NCBI GenBank assembly: GCA_012295275.1
Contig: CM022679.1
Span: forward strand, 28,553,164 to 28,596,663
DNA length: 43,500 nucleotides
Direction of reading: 5' to 3'
DNA from: Chrysomallon squamiferum
Taxonomy: Eukaryota; Mollusca; Gastropoda; Neomphalida; Peltospiridae
Each line of letters begins with the position of its first letter. Position 1 is the first letter of the stretch. The translations under genes and the position numbers were made by a program. This document shows positions 11,296 to 34,257 of this stretch, piece after piece. Below the pieces are notes generated by a model. That model worked only from the letters and a program-made list of their open reading frames with translations, was not told the origin of the DNA and made no database searches.

Positions 11296-14200
11296 AAAAA
11301 AAACTGAAAGAAAAACAAAAATCCTAGAAATGCAGGTATAAACAAAGATTCTGTTAATTTATTAACATTAGTATATTTATGTAATTCTTTTATGTTACAC
11401 AAGTCATTTTCAAATACCTCAAATAATTCTACCCACACACAGAATACAGAATGAATTGCACACATTCTTTCAAAACTATTCATTAACAGAAAAAAAAAAA
11501 AAAAAAAAAAAAAAAAAGATAAGAAAAATTCCAGCAAATATACCTTTACAAAATAAGCATGCCTCAAATATCACCGGAGATACAAGATTGTTAAGCATAA
11601 GAATAAAAACTAATAGAATCTGTTACTGTTGCCTTTCAGATCAATTCTTTTCACTGTGACAATGAATGAAAAGTAGCAACATTCATAAAATTGTCGATAA
11701 ATCCTTTTCAAGCACTGTGATCACATTCCATCATTTAGTGCAATTAAGCTGAGGGTCGTGTGTTTGCCCAAAGGATCTGGTGAGCACACAGTCTGTGTTA
11801 GTTTTACACTGCGACAGAGCTGCAGAAAGAAAGGTATAGGTATTTGTATAGATGTCAGAGAGACAAGTGTGAAAGGTAAAGTGTGTGAGAAATGACGGGT
11901 AATTCTGTCAGCTGCTTTCATTAGGGAGTGGAGCTTGTCACAACAAAGCAGACCAGAGCTGAGTGTTTAGTTAAGTTACAAGGGTAGAGGTGGTGTCAGC
12001 AAAAAAGACCTAGCACATCCAAATTTAGACTGTTTTACTTTCTAGTAAGATCTAAAGGTAGATGTTATTTCAGTAAAAAGACCTAACATATCCAAATTTA
12101 GACTGTTTTACTTTCTAGTAAGTTCTAAAGGTAGATGTTATTTCAGTAAAAAGACCTAACATATCCAAATTTAGACTGTTTTACTTTCTAGTAAGATCTA
12201 AGGGTAGACGTTATTTCAGTAAAAAGACCTAACTGTTTTATATCCAAATTTAGACTGTTTTAACAAAATTTCTTAGAAAAGATCTAAAATTCTCTGGGTT
12301 TTGAGAATACGTTTCATTTCAGTATAAAAGGTCTAACAAATCCAGAAGTACCCAATATTATATTTTAGTGAATTCAGCAGAGATCCATCTTTGCTGAAAA
12401 TATTCACAGACTCCAAAGGAATGAAGCCACTTGTGTTGAGAGAGCTTTCTCAGATTTTAGGGGTGGGGTTTTGTGTCAACAAAACATCTAGTGTGGCCAG
12501 GTGAGGGTGTTGTAGAGGTAGTGAATGTCAACACAGTGACGTAGCTAAGAGAGTTTTCACAGCTCCAGTGTCAACACGCTACCCTATCCCAGTCAGTGGA
12601 CACAAACAGACACTTTCTCTCGTGTTTAACTTGCTGCCTGGCCGCCATTTTCCTTTCTTTACCTCCTTTTCTTCTCTCACATTCATTTTGGTCAATTTAA
12701 TTAGATCCCCTTTGTGTACAAAAGCTTTTTCACACCTCTAAATGATGCCATTGTGTCTGCTGCTACTTGAACACTTTTGGTAGGAGTGATACACCCAATT
12801 ATCATAATCCTGACAAATATTTATTGAACAGCTCAATACCCGGTTCACTGCCTCACAACAAAAGTCTTCTCAACTGTTACAAATAAAACCCAAATTATTG
12901 CTTTTCTGTCAAAATACCGTAATCATTCTACAACTCACTTTGCATTTCAGGTATGTTGCATTCATATATTTAATTATTGATAGGTAATAATTATTTATTT
13001 AACTGTAGGTATTAGTATCATTATACTCCCCTGAAGTTATGAAATAATAATTATATTTAATTACAAGTATGTATAGTAATAATATATTTAATATGTGTTA
13101 TATATAAAATAACAACAACAACAAGTAGTAGTAGCAATTGTAGTAGACATAATGATTGATGATGATAGTGTTTATATATTACTGTTTTGCATTCTGCAAT
13201 TTTTCCCTAATCCAAGCACAAGATGAGCAATATAACCCTACAGAGAAATTAAGAGACAGACAAATAAAAGTTTTACAGTTTGAGAAATATCCATCAGATC
13301 ACCCACGATGAATTTTCATATTACCTGAACAAACAAAGTTCATTTTGAAAATTATTTATTTTAAGAAAAAGATTTTAAAAAAAATAAATAAAAAGATTAA
13401 AAAAATACTTCAGTGTCAATCTATGCAAATATTGTCATAAAATAATTGTCAACCAGGAAAGATTTAATAAAAATAAATAAATAAAAAGTAATAAGAAAGA
13501 AAGATAAAGAAGATATTTTGTTAGAAGACTATGAAGTACTTGGGAGGGATGTGTTTACAAAAGAGATAACATGCATGTAAGAGAGAAATTAGAAAAGAAA
13601 AAGATTTGTTTGACAGTAGTCAGGACCACACAGAGAACAAGGCAGGAAACAGACTGCTGTCATGTAGGAAAACATTTTTATTAATGAGAAAGATCTTCCT
13701 GTGACACAGCAGTACATACCACAATCCTGATCAGTGAGTCATGAGACAGAGAATGGAACAGGTAACAGCTGGACAGGAAATAAGCCAGTAGAACAGATAA
13801 TACAATAATAGAACAGATAAACCAATAAAACAAGTATTAAAGCAAGTAATATGAGAAGAGAACAGGTAATAAGTCAGTGCAATATGTAAAACATACACCT
13901 AGATGACAACAAAGTCTGAGATAGACACTCACTGCTGCACCATCATGTTTTACTTTTACAGAGAACAGCAAGGACAGTTTTAACAGTTTACTCAAAGAAG
14001 CAAAATACAGTAGAACTGATTTAATGGTAAGTACTGACTACAGTCTGTTCTATCACAGACGAGTGCTCTACCTACTGTGCCATAAGCCATTCCAGAAAGT
14101 AAAAAAAAGTAAAAACAGGTGAAATATTTTCTCGTTTTTGGCATTTTAATTAAACACAATTTTTTAACATCAAAATGAATAAGTACACTTTATGTTATCT

Positions 14201-16295
14201 GCAGATAATACAGTTTATATTTTTATGAGAAACTAAAAGAAAGCAAGAAAAATGAAGAAGGAAAGTAAGGAAAAGAAAGAAAGGTAAGGAAATTATGTTT
14301 CAGGGACTCATCTAGAAAGCCATGGATCTGGAAGATAACTTCCAAGCACACTGTGAAGTGTTAATTTGAAGAAAAATGAGCAGACGTGAACTGGGTGACC
14401 TGTGCAATTGTTTTCTGTGACAGGTGAATATTGCAGCAGACAGAACAATTACAAGTTGAAAGCTCACACAGACAGTTGTAGAAACTCTATCAATATGTGA
14501 TATTCATCAGCTGTTCGACTAATAGGAAAAACAACAATGCTCGGTGAGGGCAATCACAGTACAAGCACTAAACAGCCTTCCAGACACTTTCTACTTTTTT
14601 AAATCTCTCTTTCTCATCAGCACAGTTTTCTCAAGTCTCAGGTTAGAATTATCTCAAAACTTTTCTCACAGAAACAAGCTGAATCCAAACCCACAACACC
14701 ATGACACCTAAATATGCAGAAAAAAACTTTACATGACATCTTCAAAATCTGATAAAGAACCAGTTCACAAATATGGACAGAGGATACATGTATGTGATAC
14801 AGTTGTTGAATACAGGAATTTTCTTATTAATAATTCTTTTCTAGGTTGTTATTTGTGTTTGAAAAAATCCTTATTTGAATATTTATACAGCAACAAATAC
14901 AACAAAAAATGTAATAACAATAATAAAATAAAATAAAATAAAATAAATATATTTTTTTTAAATTAAAGAAAGAAAAAAATGAAAGAAAAATAAATTTAAT
15001 GTATATGTTTTAAATAAAACTATCAAACAGTATTATGACTACTGAAATGTTGTGATATGACAGTCACAGTGTTCTTGTGTTACAACTTTACTTTACTCAT
15101 GACCTGCAGTGTCGCCAGGCTGTAAGAGACAATGATCTACTGTAGATACAACACGCCAATCATGTCACGCTCAATTATTTTTATTGTTCCAGTCCAACAA
15201 GTGTTATCTCACTGATAATCTACACAACTATCTCACAGTACACTCATCATTAGTAACAATCTGAGTTTTATATCTTATCTGTTAACAAATAAAAATAAAT
15301 ACTCCTTTACATGTTATGTTTTAATGATAAAATGTCATAGAAAATTATATTTTTATTATTTATTATGTTAACAAATAAATATTAACGAATGTTGTTTTAC
15401 ATGATTTTATCTTAATGATTGAAATAACTCATCACATTTGTAATCTGTATGTGATTTATATTACCTATTACATTAACAAATAAACAATAAATATTGCTTA
15501 AATTTTTTTTACATGTTTTAATGATAACAGTTAAATCTGTAGTAGGAAGTTTCACTTATATCATTTATTATGTTAACAATAAAAATAAATAAATGTTGTT
15601 TTATGTTTTCTCTATGTGTTTTAATGTTTATGATTGAAGGTGGCAAAGGAAATTGTATTTATATTATTTAATTTGTTAATAAATGTAAACAAATGTTGTT
15701 TTACATTTTCTTTACATTTGAATGTTAACAGCTAAAGATGGTGTAGGAAATAGTATTTACAATGTGTATATGAATAAATAAACATTACTAAATATTATTT
15801 TATGTTTGAATGTTAAAGATGTTGTAGTAAAAGTGTGGAGGATTATGGAGAGTGATTACATGCAAGCAGACAGGAATTACTCAAGTGTTAAAATGTGTCA
15901 GTTTAATTTGAAATAAAGTGTCACATAAGGTTGTGCTATCTAAATAGAAATATTTACATAAAAAATCAGTTTAATAAATTAATTATAATAAAGAAACAAA
16001 ACATAAATAAATAAATAAATAGAAATAAATTCATATATAATTAAATCAATTTATTATTTTTAAGCTATTATTATAATTATTTTTTTCTTAAATTTTTATT
16101 TTACATGAAATTAATAAACTAATGAAGCTGTAATTGCTGTAAATCAGGTTTATTTACTAATATGTAACTTGTGACATACTGAGACAGGAAACAAAAAGAA
16201 TAACTTACGTTACACCAACACGAGTCCTATACAGATTAGTGCAAATAAATACACACATTAATTTTTTGACTCTTTCTTACTTCCACCCTTTGTAA

Positions 16296-16330
<35 letters not shown>

Positions 16331-17576
16331 TATTTGTTTTTACAATTTGTGTTTTATTCATTACTTTTTACATCTATCAATACATGAATATATTTCTTAT
16401 ATATGAGCATTTGTGTGTACATCATATTACTATAAATATCTGATTTTATAAATTAATTGTGTTTATAAAAATACACACACACACACACACATGCACACAT
16501 ACACATTATATAATGTATGTTTTGTAAAATGACAGGTTCCATTCTAGATTTCACAACAGTTTCTGTATTAAACAGGTTTTCTCAACAACAGATTTTTTAA
16601 CAGAAGGAATAAAATAAATTTCATAAACAGCTTATTGAAAAATAATTTCCATGTTAAAATAAAATAAAGATTATATAAGAAAGGTTTACATGCAAAAAAG
16701 GTCAACATTTACAACATTAACAGTTAACAAAAAAGACAAAAGACAGATCAGGCACTACATACACAAGTGGATACATATAGTGTACTTTGCTACAACAAGA
16801 TTACGCTTTGTCACCCACCTGGAGGCCACACCCTCGTTTCTGAACGCCTGTTCAAGTTGTTTCTCTTTAGTTGTTAAGTTGTCAATCATGATCTGTCTTC
16901 TCTCCACTTCACGTTGAGTACCAGACACGTCAAGAAAAATCTACTCTTTCTTTAAACTTACTTGTATTAACATCTACAGACCTCTATCAATAATAATAAT
17001 AATAATAATAAATAACAACAATAAATAAATAAATAAGTAAATAAAATTCTGTTCAGAAACATTCCACAAATTCAAAAACAAAAAAAAAACAAAAAAAAAT
17101 TCTCAATTCACTGATGACTCAGTCTTTATAATATATTACAATCCTCTCTTCTTCAGGCTATGATTATTATTATTAATTTTTATTATTAATATTTATTATC
17201 ATTATCATTATCATTATTGTAAATAGTTTTATTTTTTACCCCTGAGTTTAAGTTAAGAACCAATACAGCAAAGGAAAAATAGTAACAAAAAAATATATAT
17301 ATACTTTATTTACCTTCATATGGACAGAGATACAGTAATTTGTTATTTTTATGTCTATTAATATTAGTGTTAGAATAAATAAATAGATAAATAAATAAAT
17401 AAATAAATAAATAAAAACAAAAGGATACATGTGGTAGGATGATGTTGCTCTTAACAATGACTGTCTCAGTTTGTTAACTTCACCTGAAAACTGTTTCATG
17501 GATGTCCTCACTTGAGCCGATAACTAAATGATTAAAAATAATGATAATGATCATTTAACGATGATGATACAAATAA

Positions 17577-17619
<43 letters not shown>

Positions 17620-18160
17620 ACAAACAAACAAACATTAGGGCTTTAGTAATAGTAAATAAAAATTGTAATTTAAAAAATATGTATTTTTGAATGAGAGAAA
17701 CAAGACAGACAGACACAAACTTTATTAAGATTGTATCAGAGAACAAAGGTACAAAATATGCTCTAGTTTGAGATAAATAAATAACAATATTATCAGTCTG
17801 GAAATAATTATAGTTAAGTCAGAAAGATTTTTAAAAAGTAATACCAATTATTAGTTGCCTCAAGATATAAGAAGTAAAAATTAACTTCAAAGACTGAGTT
17901 CCCATATTGTACTACATTAAGGTCTGTAAACAACTTAATTTTTAGTATATGGAATCAAAAAATTGATTTGAAAGACTGAGCTTCCAAGATTGAATGGGTT
18001 TTTTTTTTTTTTTTTTTTTTGGATTCTTGAGGGACAATTTGTTTTGTTTTATGTTGCATTTTCTTTTCTTTTTTTTCCACCAACATGAAGTTCTTGGCTC
18101 ACATATCTTTTCCACTCTGCCTGTATGTTTATATATTTTCTTTCTTTTTTTTTTTTCTTT

Positions 18161-18198
<38 letters not shown>

Positions 18199-18544
18199 CT
18201 TTTTTTTAATCACTATGTAAGTACAAACCAATAATAATTACGCAGTTTAACTACTTAGCATCAAACACTGAACAAGAGCAGTAGGCTGTATAATTGTAAA
18301 TATTCTGAGATATTAACATATATACATATTTTCAAATTAACTTATACTACCATGCAAAAACATATTATTAATGCATTCTGTTTTGAAAAAAAAAAAAAAC
18401 CCAGTTGTAAATAGTGAATAATTTAATGCAAATCTTTTGAATAATTTTCTAAATTACAAAAAAGAAAAAAAAGAAATAAGAAATCATCAGAGTAATTTTT
18501 AACTTTTCAAAGTTATTAATGAGTACCTCTTAAAAATGCTGTTT

Positions 18545-18587
<43 letters not shown>

Positions 18588-18737
18588 TTGAGATAAGTAA
18601 ATACAGATCATAGAACTGCTAACTTGAAAACCAATTTTTTTAAATTTGTCCTGTAATATGTCTGATGTAAATAACACAGCTTGAACATAATTATAATTTT
18701 TATGACACAATGTAGATAAATATAAATAAATTAATTT

Positions 18738-18776
<39 letters not shown>

Positions 18777-19851
18777 TTATTATTATTATTTTAACAGTAG
18801 TAGAAGCAGTAGCAGGAGTAGTAGTAATAATAACAGTATGGTAGTAGTAACTGATGTAATAATAGTAGTAGTTGTAGTAATAACAGTAGTAATAATAATA
18901 GTAATAGTAATAGTAGTAATAATAGTAGTAGTCGTAATAGTAGTAGTTGTAATAGTAGTAGTTGTTTTAGTTGTAACAGTAGTAGTCACAGTAGTTGTAA
19001 TAATAGTAATTGTAGTAGTAGTAGTAATAAAAGTAGTCTATGTATTAGCAGCAGCAGTAGTAGTATTTACATGGTCAGATTGTCATATTACAGCTGTTAT
19101 TATATTTAAATATTGACAGTGAATCACCTTGGTGTATGTAGAACTAGTTCTTTGGTTTTTGTTTCGTTCAATGATTTTCTCCATTATCTGCTGCCCCAGC
19201 TGGGCACATTCATCATAGTCTCTCAACCTGTAAAAATATACAATAACAACAAAGTTGTGATCACATTTTTGCTTGATTTTTTATTTAAATGCTATGGGGA
19301 TACAGAAAGGTTTAAGTGACAGAACAGGCATATTTCTGCTAAAGACACAAATACCAGTTTCTTCTTACTTTACCAAAATTTCTTTACTGTTTCATTCACA
19401 TTTTGCAAGGCAGATGCTCACACTTCTTCCCCCATTCACCACTGAGTCATTACACATGTGAAAGGTTTCTCATTATTCAATAATAGCCAATAAAAATATT
19501 TATATTTTAAAATGTGTATAATTAGAATTAAAATAAATATTCGCATTTGCTAGGCTCAGACTTTACCGCTTTGTTACGTTTGTAATCATTAGTTTTTGAT
19601 TAAATTAAACTGTAATTCATCGGGTTCGCCGGTATACGTGGGGGAAATTAAGTTTCAAAATTAAAAGGTAACTATACTTTTATATGTATATATATCTGTC
19701 ACTAGGTCGATTCCTTAAATAATATAATGTCTTCTATATTTTTAAAATTTATTTTAAAATTAGGTAATTATCGAAAAGGACGCTTCAACTATGATCCTGC
19801 AGAAGTTAAAAATATAAAGAATATAAACATTTACCAGGAATCACCTGCCAT
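6618..19851 (-). CDS. STX8: Syntaxin-8, endosomal Qc-SNARE (8 exons, complete)
   Basis: Join (minus): 19851-19835, 19227-19128, 17523-17429, 16920-16819, 10907-10783, 9144-9052, 7264-7163, 6694-6618. The total is 711 nt, or 236 residues plus TAA, the same length as human STX8. Family knowledge: STX8 is the Qc-SNARE of the late-endosomal syntaxin-7/Vti1b/VAMP complex driving endosome fusion. Seen here: an N-terminal start MAGDSW like the family MAPDPW; a helical N-terminal region to about residue 100; NDPWG at 114-118 (NPW in the family); a SNARE motif at about 147-207 containing ALSHVISRQKQM; zero-layer Gln176 in EVDDQNELIDD; KKSASC at 206-211; and a C-terminal membrane anchor at about 213-230 with a short lumenal tail. 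Exon phases all match. All junctions are GT-AG except intron 3, which is U12-like with an apparent GG end. It is head to head with Fringe. Confidence 0.95.
6695..7162 (-). other. STX8 intron 7 with (AAT)n
   Basis: Holds an (AAT)n run at about 6740-6793 and a shorter (ATT)n at 6929-6953. Nothing else is seen. Confidence 0.8.
7163..7264 (-). CDS. STX8: STX8 exon 7 (SNARE motif, second half)
   Basis: Acceptor TTTTCTACAG, donor TGCA|GTAAGT. Codes (E)LIDDIVDHVDRTGDRLIKE through KKSASC. Confidence 0.96.
7265..9051 (-). other. STX8 intron 6 with decayed ~50-bp repeat
   Basis: Simple AT-rich sequence. Between about 7960 and 8290 the phrases TTACTGTTAGTGATCA and TAATATTAAATAAAATATT recur at least six times at uneven spacing, a degenerate minisatellite. 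It contains the palindrome at 8109-8132. Confidence 0.6.
9052..9144 (-). CDS. STX8: STX8 exon 6 (SNARE motif, zero layer)
   Basis: Acceptor ATATTTTCAG, donor AATG|GTAAGT. Codes (E)QDEGLEALSHVISRQKQMA to EVDDQN, including the zero-layer glutamine. Confidence 0.96.
9145..10065 (-). other. STX8 intron 5, distal part, no feature seen
   Basis: A-rich sequence, with very A-rich low complexity at 9730-10030. No exon or repeat array was found before the tandem array that fills the donor-proximal side of this intron. Confidence 0.6.
10066..10800 (-). repeat. Tandem array copying STX8 exon 5 3' end and donor
   Basis: Nine copies of an 83-93 bp unit, counting the functional exon end. Each contains, read on the minus strand, GGCAGTCATCAGAG|GTACACC or a close variant. 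Cores lie near 10078, 10171, 10255, 10344, 10427, 10516, 10599, 10687 and 10771; the last is the real exon end. Every copy keeps AG|GT. Two read GTAGAC in place of GTACAC. Some units are longer by an extra CAGCAGTCACAGTATAAAG segment, so the array is a higher-order alternation of two unit lengths. Confidence 0.95.
10783..10907 (-). CDS. STX8: STX8 exon 5
   Basis: Acceptor TATTTGTAG. Codes (R)SSLLGADTFSSNDPWGM through QQQAVIR. The donor is ATCAGAG|GTACAC at 10782. The 3' end and donor are the right-most of nine tandem copies (10066-10800). Confidence 0.93.
12003..12260. repeat. ~73-bp tandem repeat, about 3.5 copies
   Basis: The unit runs AAAAGACCTAACATATCCAA, then TTTAGACTGTTTTACTTTCT, then AGTAAGATCTAAAGGTAGAT, then GTTATTTCAGT. 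Copies start near 12003, 12077, 12149 and 12221, the last one broken. Confidence 0.9.
14040..14092 (-). mobile_element. tRNA-derived SINE fragment (5' half)
   Basis: On the minus strand, GGCTTATGGCACAGTAGG followed by TAGAGCACTCGTC matches the 5' half of a tRNA, with a clear RNA polymerase III A box (TGGCACAGTAGG, 14082-14071). No B box (GGTTCGAATCC type) follows, so this is a truncated or decayed SINE, not a tRNA gene. Confidence 0.5.
16819..16920 (-). CDS. STX8: STX8 exon 4
   Basis: Codes (I)TQREVERRQIMIDNLTT through FRNEGVAS. Family alignment without gaps (human RAVSTHQITQLEGDRRQ) places the 5' edge at 16920, directly after ...GTGTCTGG. The donor is CCAG|GTGGGT, phase 2. Confidence 0.88.
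16921..17428 (-). other. STX8 intron 3, U12-type (minor spliceosome)
   Basis: The donor reads |GTATCCTTTT (17428 down), identical to the U12 5' splice-site consensus RTATCCTTT. Near the 3' end TTTCTTGAC (16937-16929) matches the U12 branch-point consensus TTCCTTRAC at 8 of 9 positions. The branch A would be 16930, 9 nt before the inferred end. The family-consistent junction makes the intron end in GG (16922-16921). An AC end three bases later is also in frame. It also holds (AAAT)n at about 17373-17414 and (AAT)n at 16988-17010. Confidence 0.75.
17429..17523 (-). CDS. STX8: STX8 exon 3
   Basis: Acceptor CATTTAG at 17524. Codes LSAQVRTSMKQFSGEVNKLR and SLLRATSSYH after an intervening Gln. It ends CACAT|GTATCCTTTT, a U12-type donor, in phase 2. 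Confidence 0.92.
17524..19127 (-). other. STX8 intron 2, microsatellite-rich
   Basis: Contains (AAAT)n at 17573-17632, poly(T) at 18000-18020 and 18147-18210, (TTTA)n at 18546-18590 and 18738-18790, and a long degenerate GTA tract at 18796-19062. Nothing gene-like is seen. Confidence 0.8.
18796..19062. repeat. Degenerate (GTA/ATA) trinucleotide tract, ~265 bp
   Basis: Almost every triplet is GTA, ATA, ACA or GTT. The reading frame is preserved, so it translates to Val/Ile on one strand and Thr on the other; these ORFs are repeat artefacts. Confidence 0.9.
19128..19227 (-). CDS. STX8: STX8 exon 2
   Basis: Acceptor TTTTTACAG, donor AAG|GTGATT. Codes LRDYDECAQLGQQIMEKIIE and 13 further residues, matching the first helix of STX8 (YDxxCQIAQEIAEKI). 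Ends in phase 0. Confidence 0.93.
19835..19851 (-). CDS. STX8: STX8 exon 1 (coding part)
   Basis: ATG at 19851-19849 codes MAGDS plus two bases of Trp. The donor is GTAAAT at 19834. The start is chosen because MAGDSW aligns with the family's conserved N-terminus. Confidence 0.88.
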
Positions 19852-22169
19852 CTTGTTGACGGAAGTGAAATGGGAAGTCGCGTGATCTTCTCTACGCATG
19901 TGCATTGACCTTTGACATGTTTAGGCTGAAACTGGCTGTTTCCAATCTGTTTGATGACACATTCAGGTCATATATAATTGGGCGGTGCAGGTGTATTAAA
20001 TTCTGCCCGCGTGACACATGAACAAAACATAGCGAATACAATATAAACATCACATGTTACACTTTATCCTTGTCAAATATATACAAATGTATTACAGTAA
20101 CCGATTGGACATATTTACACAGAAACCCTTCGCAGAGGATTTTAGAATTTTATTAAATATATAAATAATTAATATATATATATAATATAAAAATTTAATA
20201 ATAATCATAATAATAAATTAATTAATTAATTAATTAACAAAATAAACATATTTTTTTCTCTTATTTATTATTCTTGTTGATTCATTTAGGTTGTTTACAG
20301 TAACTGATATAGTCTTTGAAAATGTAAATCAGAAAAACGGACTAGTAGATTGTTCGAGATCAACACTTGATGGTTAAGTATAGTCTGTGAGGTATACTTC
20401 ACCCTGCCTGGGTGTTTAGACAAATTCATTTTATTTGTGGTTAATCAAATAGAAGAAGAAAATACTGTAATTTGGCGCCGCTTGCTGGGGAAAAAAAGCT
20501 ACGAGGCACGAATGATGGAAGTAATTGGATTCGAGAAACATTGGATGATTTAGATAAACATAATTATCGCCTTTGTATTACATAAATTTGTAGAAAATCA
20601 CGTTAAAGGATTGCTAAAATTTTAAATGAACTGAATCAAAATATCTTCTTCTTCTTCTTCTCATTCTTATTATTATTTTATTATCATTACTTTTTCTCTA
20701 TTAAAATTCCTCCTCTTATAGTGAAATACACTCTAAATTTCTTTAACTACAATGAAATATATATTTTTTATTTCTCAATGTATAAAAAAGTTAAATAACA
20801 GTGAAATATATAAAAGTAATTATTTTAAAATACTGATCATACGTTCTTTATTTAATTTCAGCGCAAATAGTTCGATCTGATATTCTATTTGTACTAGTCT
20901 AGTATGATTTGCAATTTCGTATAGTTGCATGTCCCTAATTCGTTTTCGTGATTTTGTCGCCGGATATTTCTTGTTTTGCTTGACAGTCGATCCTTTAATT
21001 AGGGTTGAACAACTATTTATATAATTTTGTAATTTTATTTTAACGAACTTAGTTTGACTGTTTGAATGTAATCTAATATTTATGATGGTATTCTGGTTAA
21101 TATTATACATTTTTATATCTTTTTATTTTTAATATAGCTTATTTTAATTATAATTTATTTATAATCATTTTGATATGGGTTAAACATTTTATTATTTATA
21201 GCTTTAACCCATAGCCTTGTAAAATTAGATATTTATTACAAATTACCTGTGTATTTTAAATATTTAGAATGGGTAAAAGTAAATGATTATTATGTTTTAT
21301 CTCTTTAAAAAATATACATTTTATCAGTAAATAGTAAAACTGAATATTATTAACGGTATTTTCTTGAGTGTATTACTCAGTAACAAAGGTAGATGATTTA
21401 TATCACATGCGAGTGATATTATCATATTACCGATTGCATTTATATAAGTATTTATGTTCCTATTTTATAAACTGGAAGATTTTGTTTCTCAATTTGTTAT
21501 TGGGTGTGTTTATCATCCATATGTAGTAAAGAATTAAAAGATGTCCCGAAATTTGAGATGTTGTCCTATGTAGATTACATGATTCAACACAAATAAATAG
21601 ATTCATTTGTTTTTGTTGGTGGTTTTTTTTGGCTTTTTGGATTTTTTTTTTTGTTTGTTTGTTTGTTTGTTTGTTTGTTTGTTGTTGTTTTTGTTTTTTC
21701 TCCAACGTATGATACGTTGATTTTAAATTCAAAAATAAATAAATAAGTTAAGTATGAATTAACTGACAAAATACAGGGAAAGGTAAAGGCCTTTCAACAA
21801 ACAGAACGCGTAATAAATTTGTATCTTAATAAACATTTACAGATCTAAATAATACTGTAATAGTTGTCATATTTGTTTATAAAATGCCACTGATAAAAAA
21901 AAAAGAAAAAAAAGAAAACAAACACTGCTGAAGAGCAGTTTCTGAAAGAAGCATTCCTTTCTTTGCATTTCTTCTGACTTCTGCTATAGATCAGCAGTCT
22001 GCAAGCTCCCATTTGCAGTGTACCGCTACGTGACCCGACCTTTTTAGTTGACCCGCAGTGAAATTCTATTTATATCTGTCAGCGGCAGGTCCCAAAGTTA
22101 AAAAGTTCCCACGAGTGTACAGCTATGCGGGACCTATGTGGCGATCGATAGCCCAGCTTGGGTCAAATT
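19852..22169. promoter_or_regulatory. Shared head-to-head region between STX8 and Fringe
   Basis: 2.3 kb separate the two start codons. CpG-containing patches occur at about 19855-20020 and 20440-20530. The second includes TTTGGCGCC at 20471-20479, an E2F-like site. The middle (20560-21800) is AT-rich with (TTAA)n at 20216-20236 and (TTTG)n at 21652-21682. Transcription start sites cannot be placed from sequence alone. Confidence 0.4.
22125..22151 (+). promoter_or_regulatory. Upstream ORFs before the Fringe start
   Basis: ATG at 22125 gives an 8-codon ORF (MRDLCGDR, stop 22149-22151). A second ATG at 22136 opens a 38-codon frame to 22252 that overlaps the Fringe start in another frame. Both would matter only if the transcript begins upstream of 22125, which is likely given the 5' UTR-like sequence but unproven. 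Confidence 0.3.
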
Positions 22170-33488
<11,319 letters not shown>

Positions 33489-33655
33489 AACCTCTTTACA
33501 AATATTTACACTGCCAAATTTTCTACTAAAAAATTATTGAACCACAAAACCACAAATAACCAATCCAGTAAAGCAATTAAAATAGCAAAGAACTCATCAA
33601 TTCAGCAAAACAAAGCAAAAATTAGGAATTATCCTTACCTTGAAATTAATAAATA

Positions 33656-33686
<31 letters not shown>

Positions 33687-34257
33687 AAGAAGAAAACATC
33701 AATCATACCATTCCCATGTATAATCTATAATCACAACAACAACAGAAGACTATAGTACCAGATCTCATATAAATACAATACTGCCTTGGCACTGTTTTAT
33801 CTCAGTCAGATTATTTTGTTTTCTGTCTTTTTCTTTTTTTTAATTTCACTTTATGTGTATAATTTTTTTTCTGTTATTTATTTTTGAGTGTATGGTTTAT
33901 GTTTATGTAAAATTTAAAAGATTACTAACATTGAAGTTGCACATGGACTATTCAGAATTTATATTAGTCCACTTTTAAATCTCAGTGTAATTACAATTCA
34001 CAGGTGTATTTAAATCTTAGTAATGTGCTAAATGAGAATTGTTTATCCTAAAGTATTTCACATTTCTTAATTTTGTTTTTATCTTTGAATATAAGGTGAC
34101 TGCCTAAGAATAGGATCTAAATTTAAATACAAATTCCATATATATTTGATATAGTTTGTAGAAATAGTCTTTTTATCTAAAATATTTTAACTAATTTTGT
34201 ACATAAAATAAAGTGTATGTATGCTGAACAGTAAAACAATTGTAAGATATCACCACT

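Larger units (their letters stand above)
10908..16818 (-). other. STX8 intron 4 (5.9 kb), repeats and one SINE fragment
   Basis: Contains AAT/AAC-rich sequence (10915-11110), (GA)n at 11203-11253, poly(A) at 11267-11294 and 11489-11517, a ~73-bp tandem repeat at 12003-12260, a tRNA-like SINE fragment at 14040-14092, TTATTTTATGTTAACAAATAAA-type repeated phrases at about 15280-15800, (ATCT)n at 16298-16330 and (AC)n at 16472-16490. A less repetitive stretch at 12400-12720 includes GCCGCCATTTTCC. No nested gene is recognised. Confidence 0.6.

Noticed and set aside
16800-16920. Canonical in-frame AG acceptor inside STX8 exon 4 (GTGGAGAG|A)
   Set aside because: It would delete seven residues that align without gaps to the family, lacks a pyrimidine tract and is too far from the U12 branch point. 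Kept as a test in the finding.
22158-22169. Fringe start at the TTG of 22158
   Set aside because: Not an ATG; ATG at 22170 gives a proper type II signal anchor.
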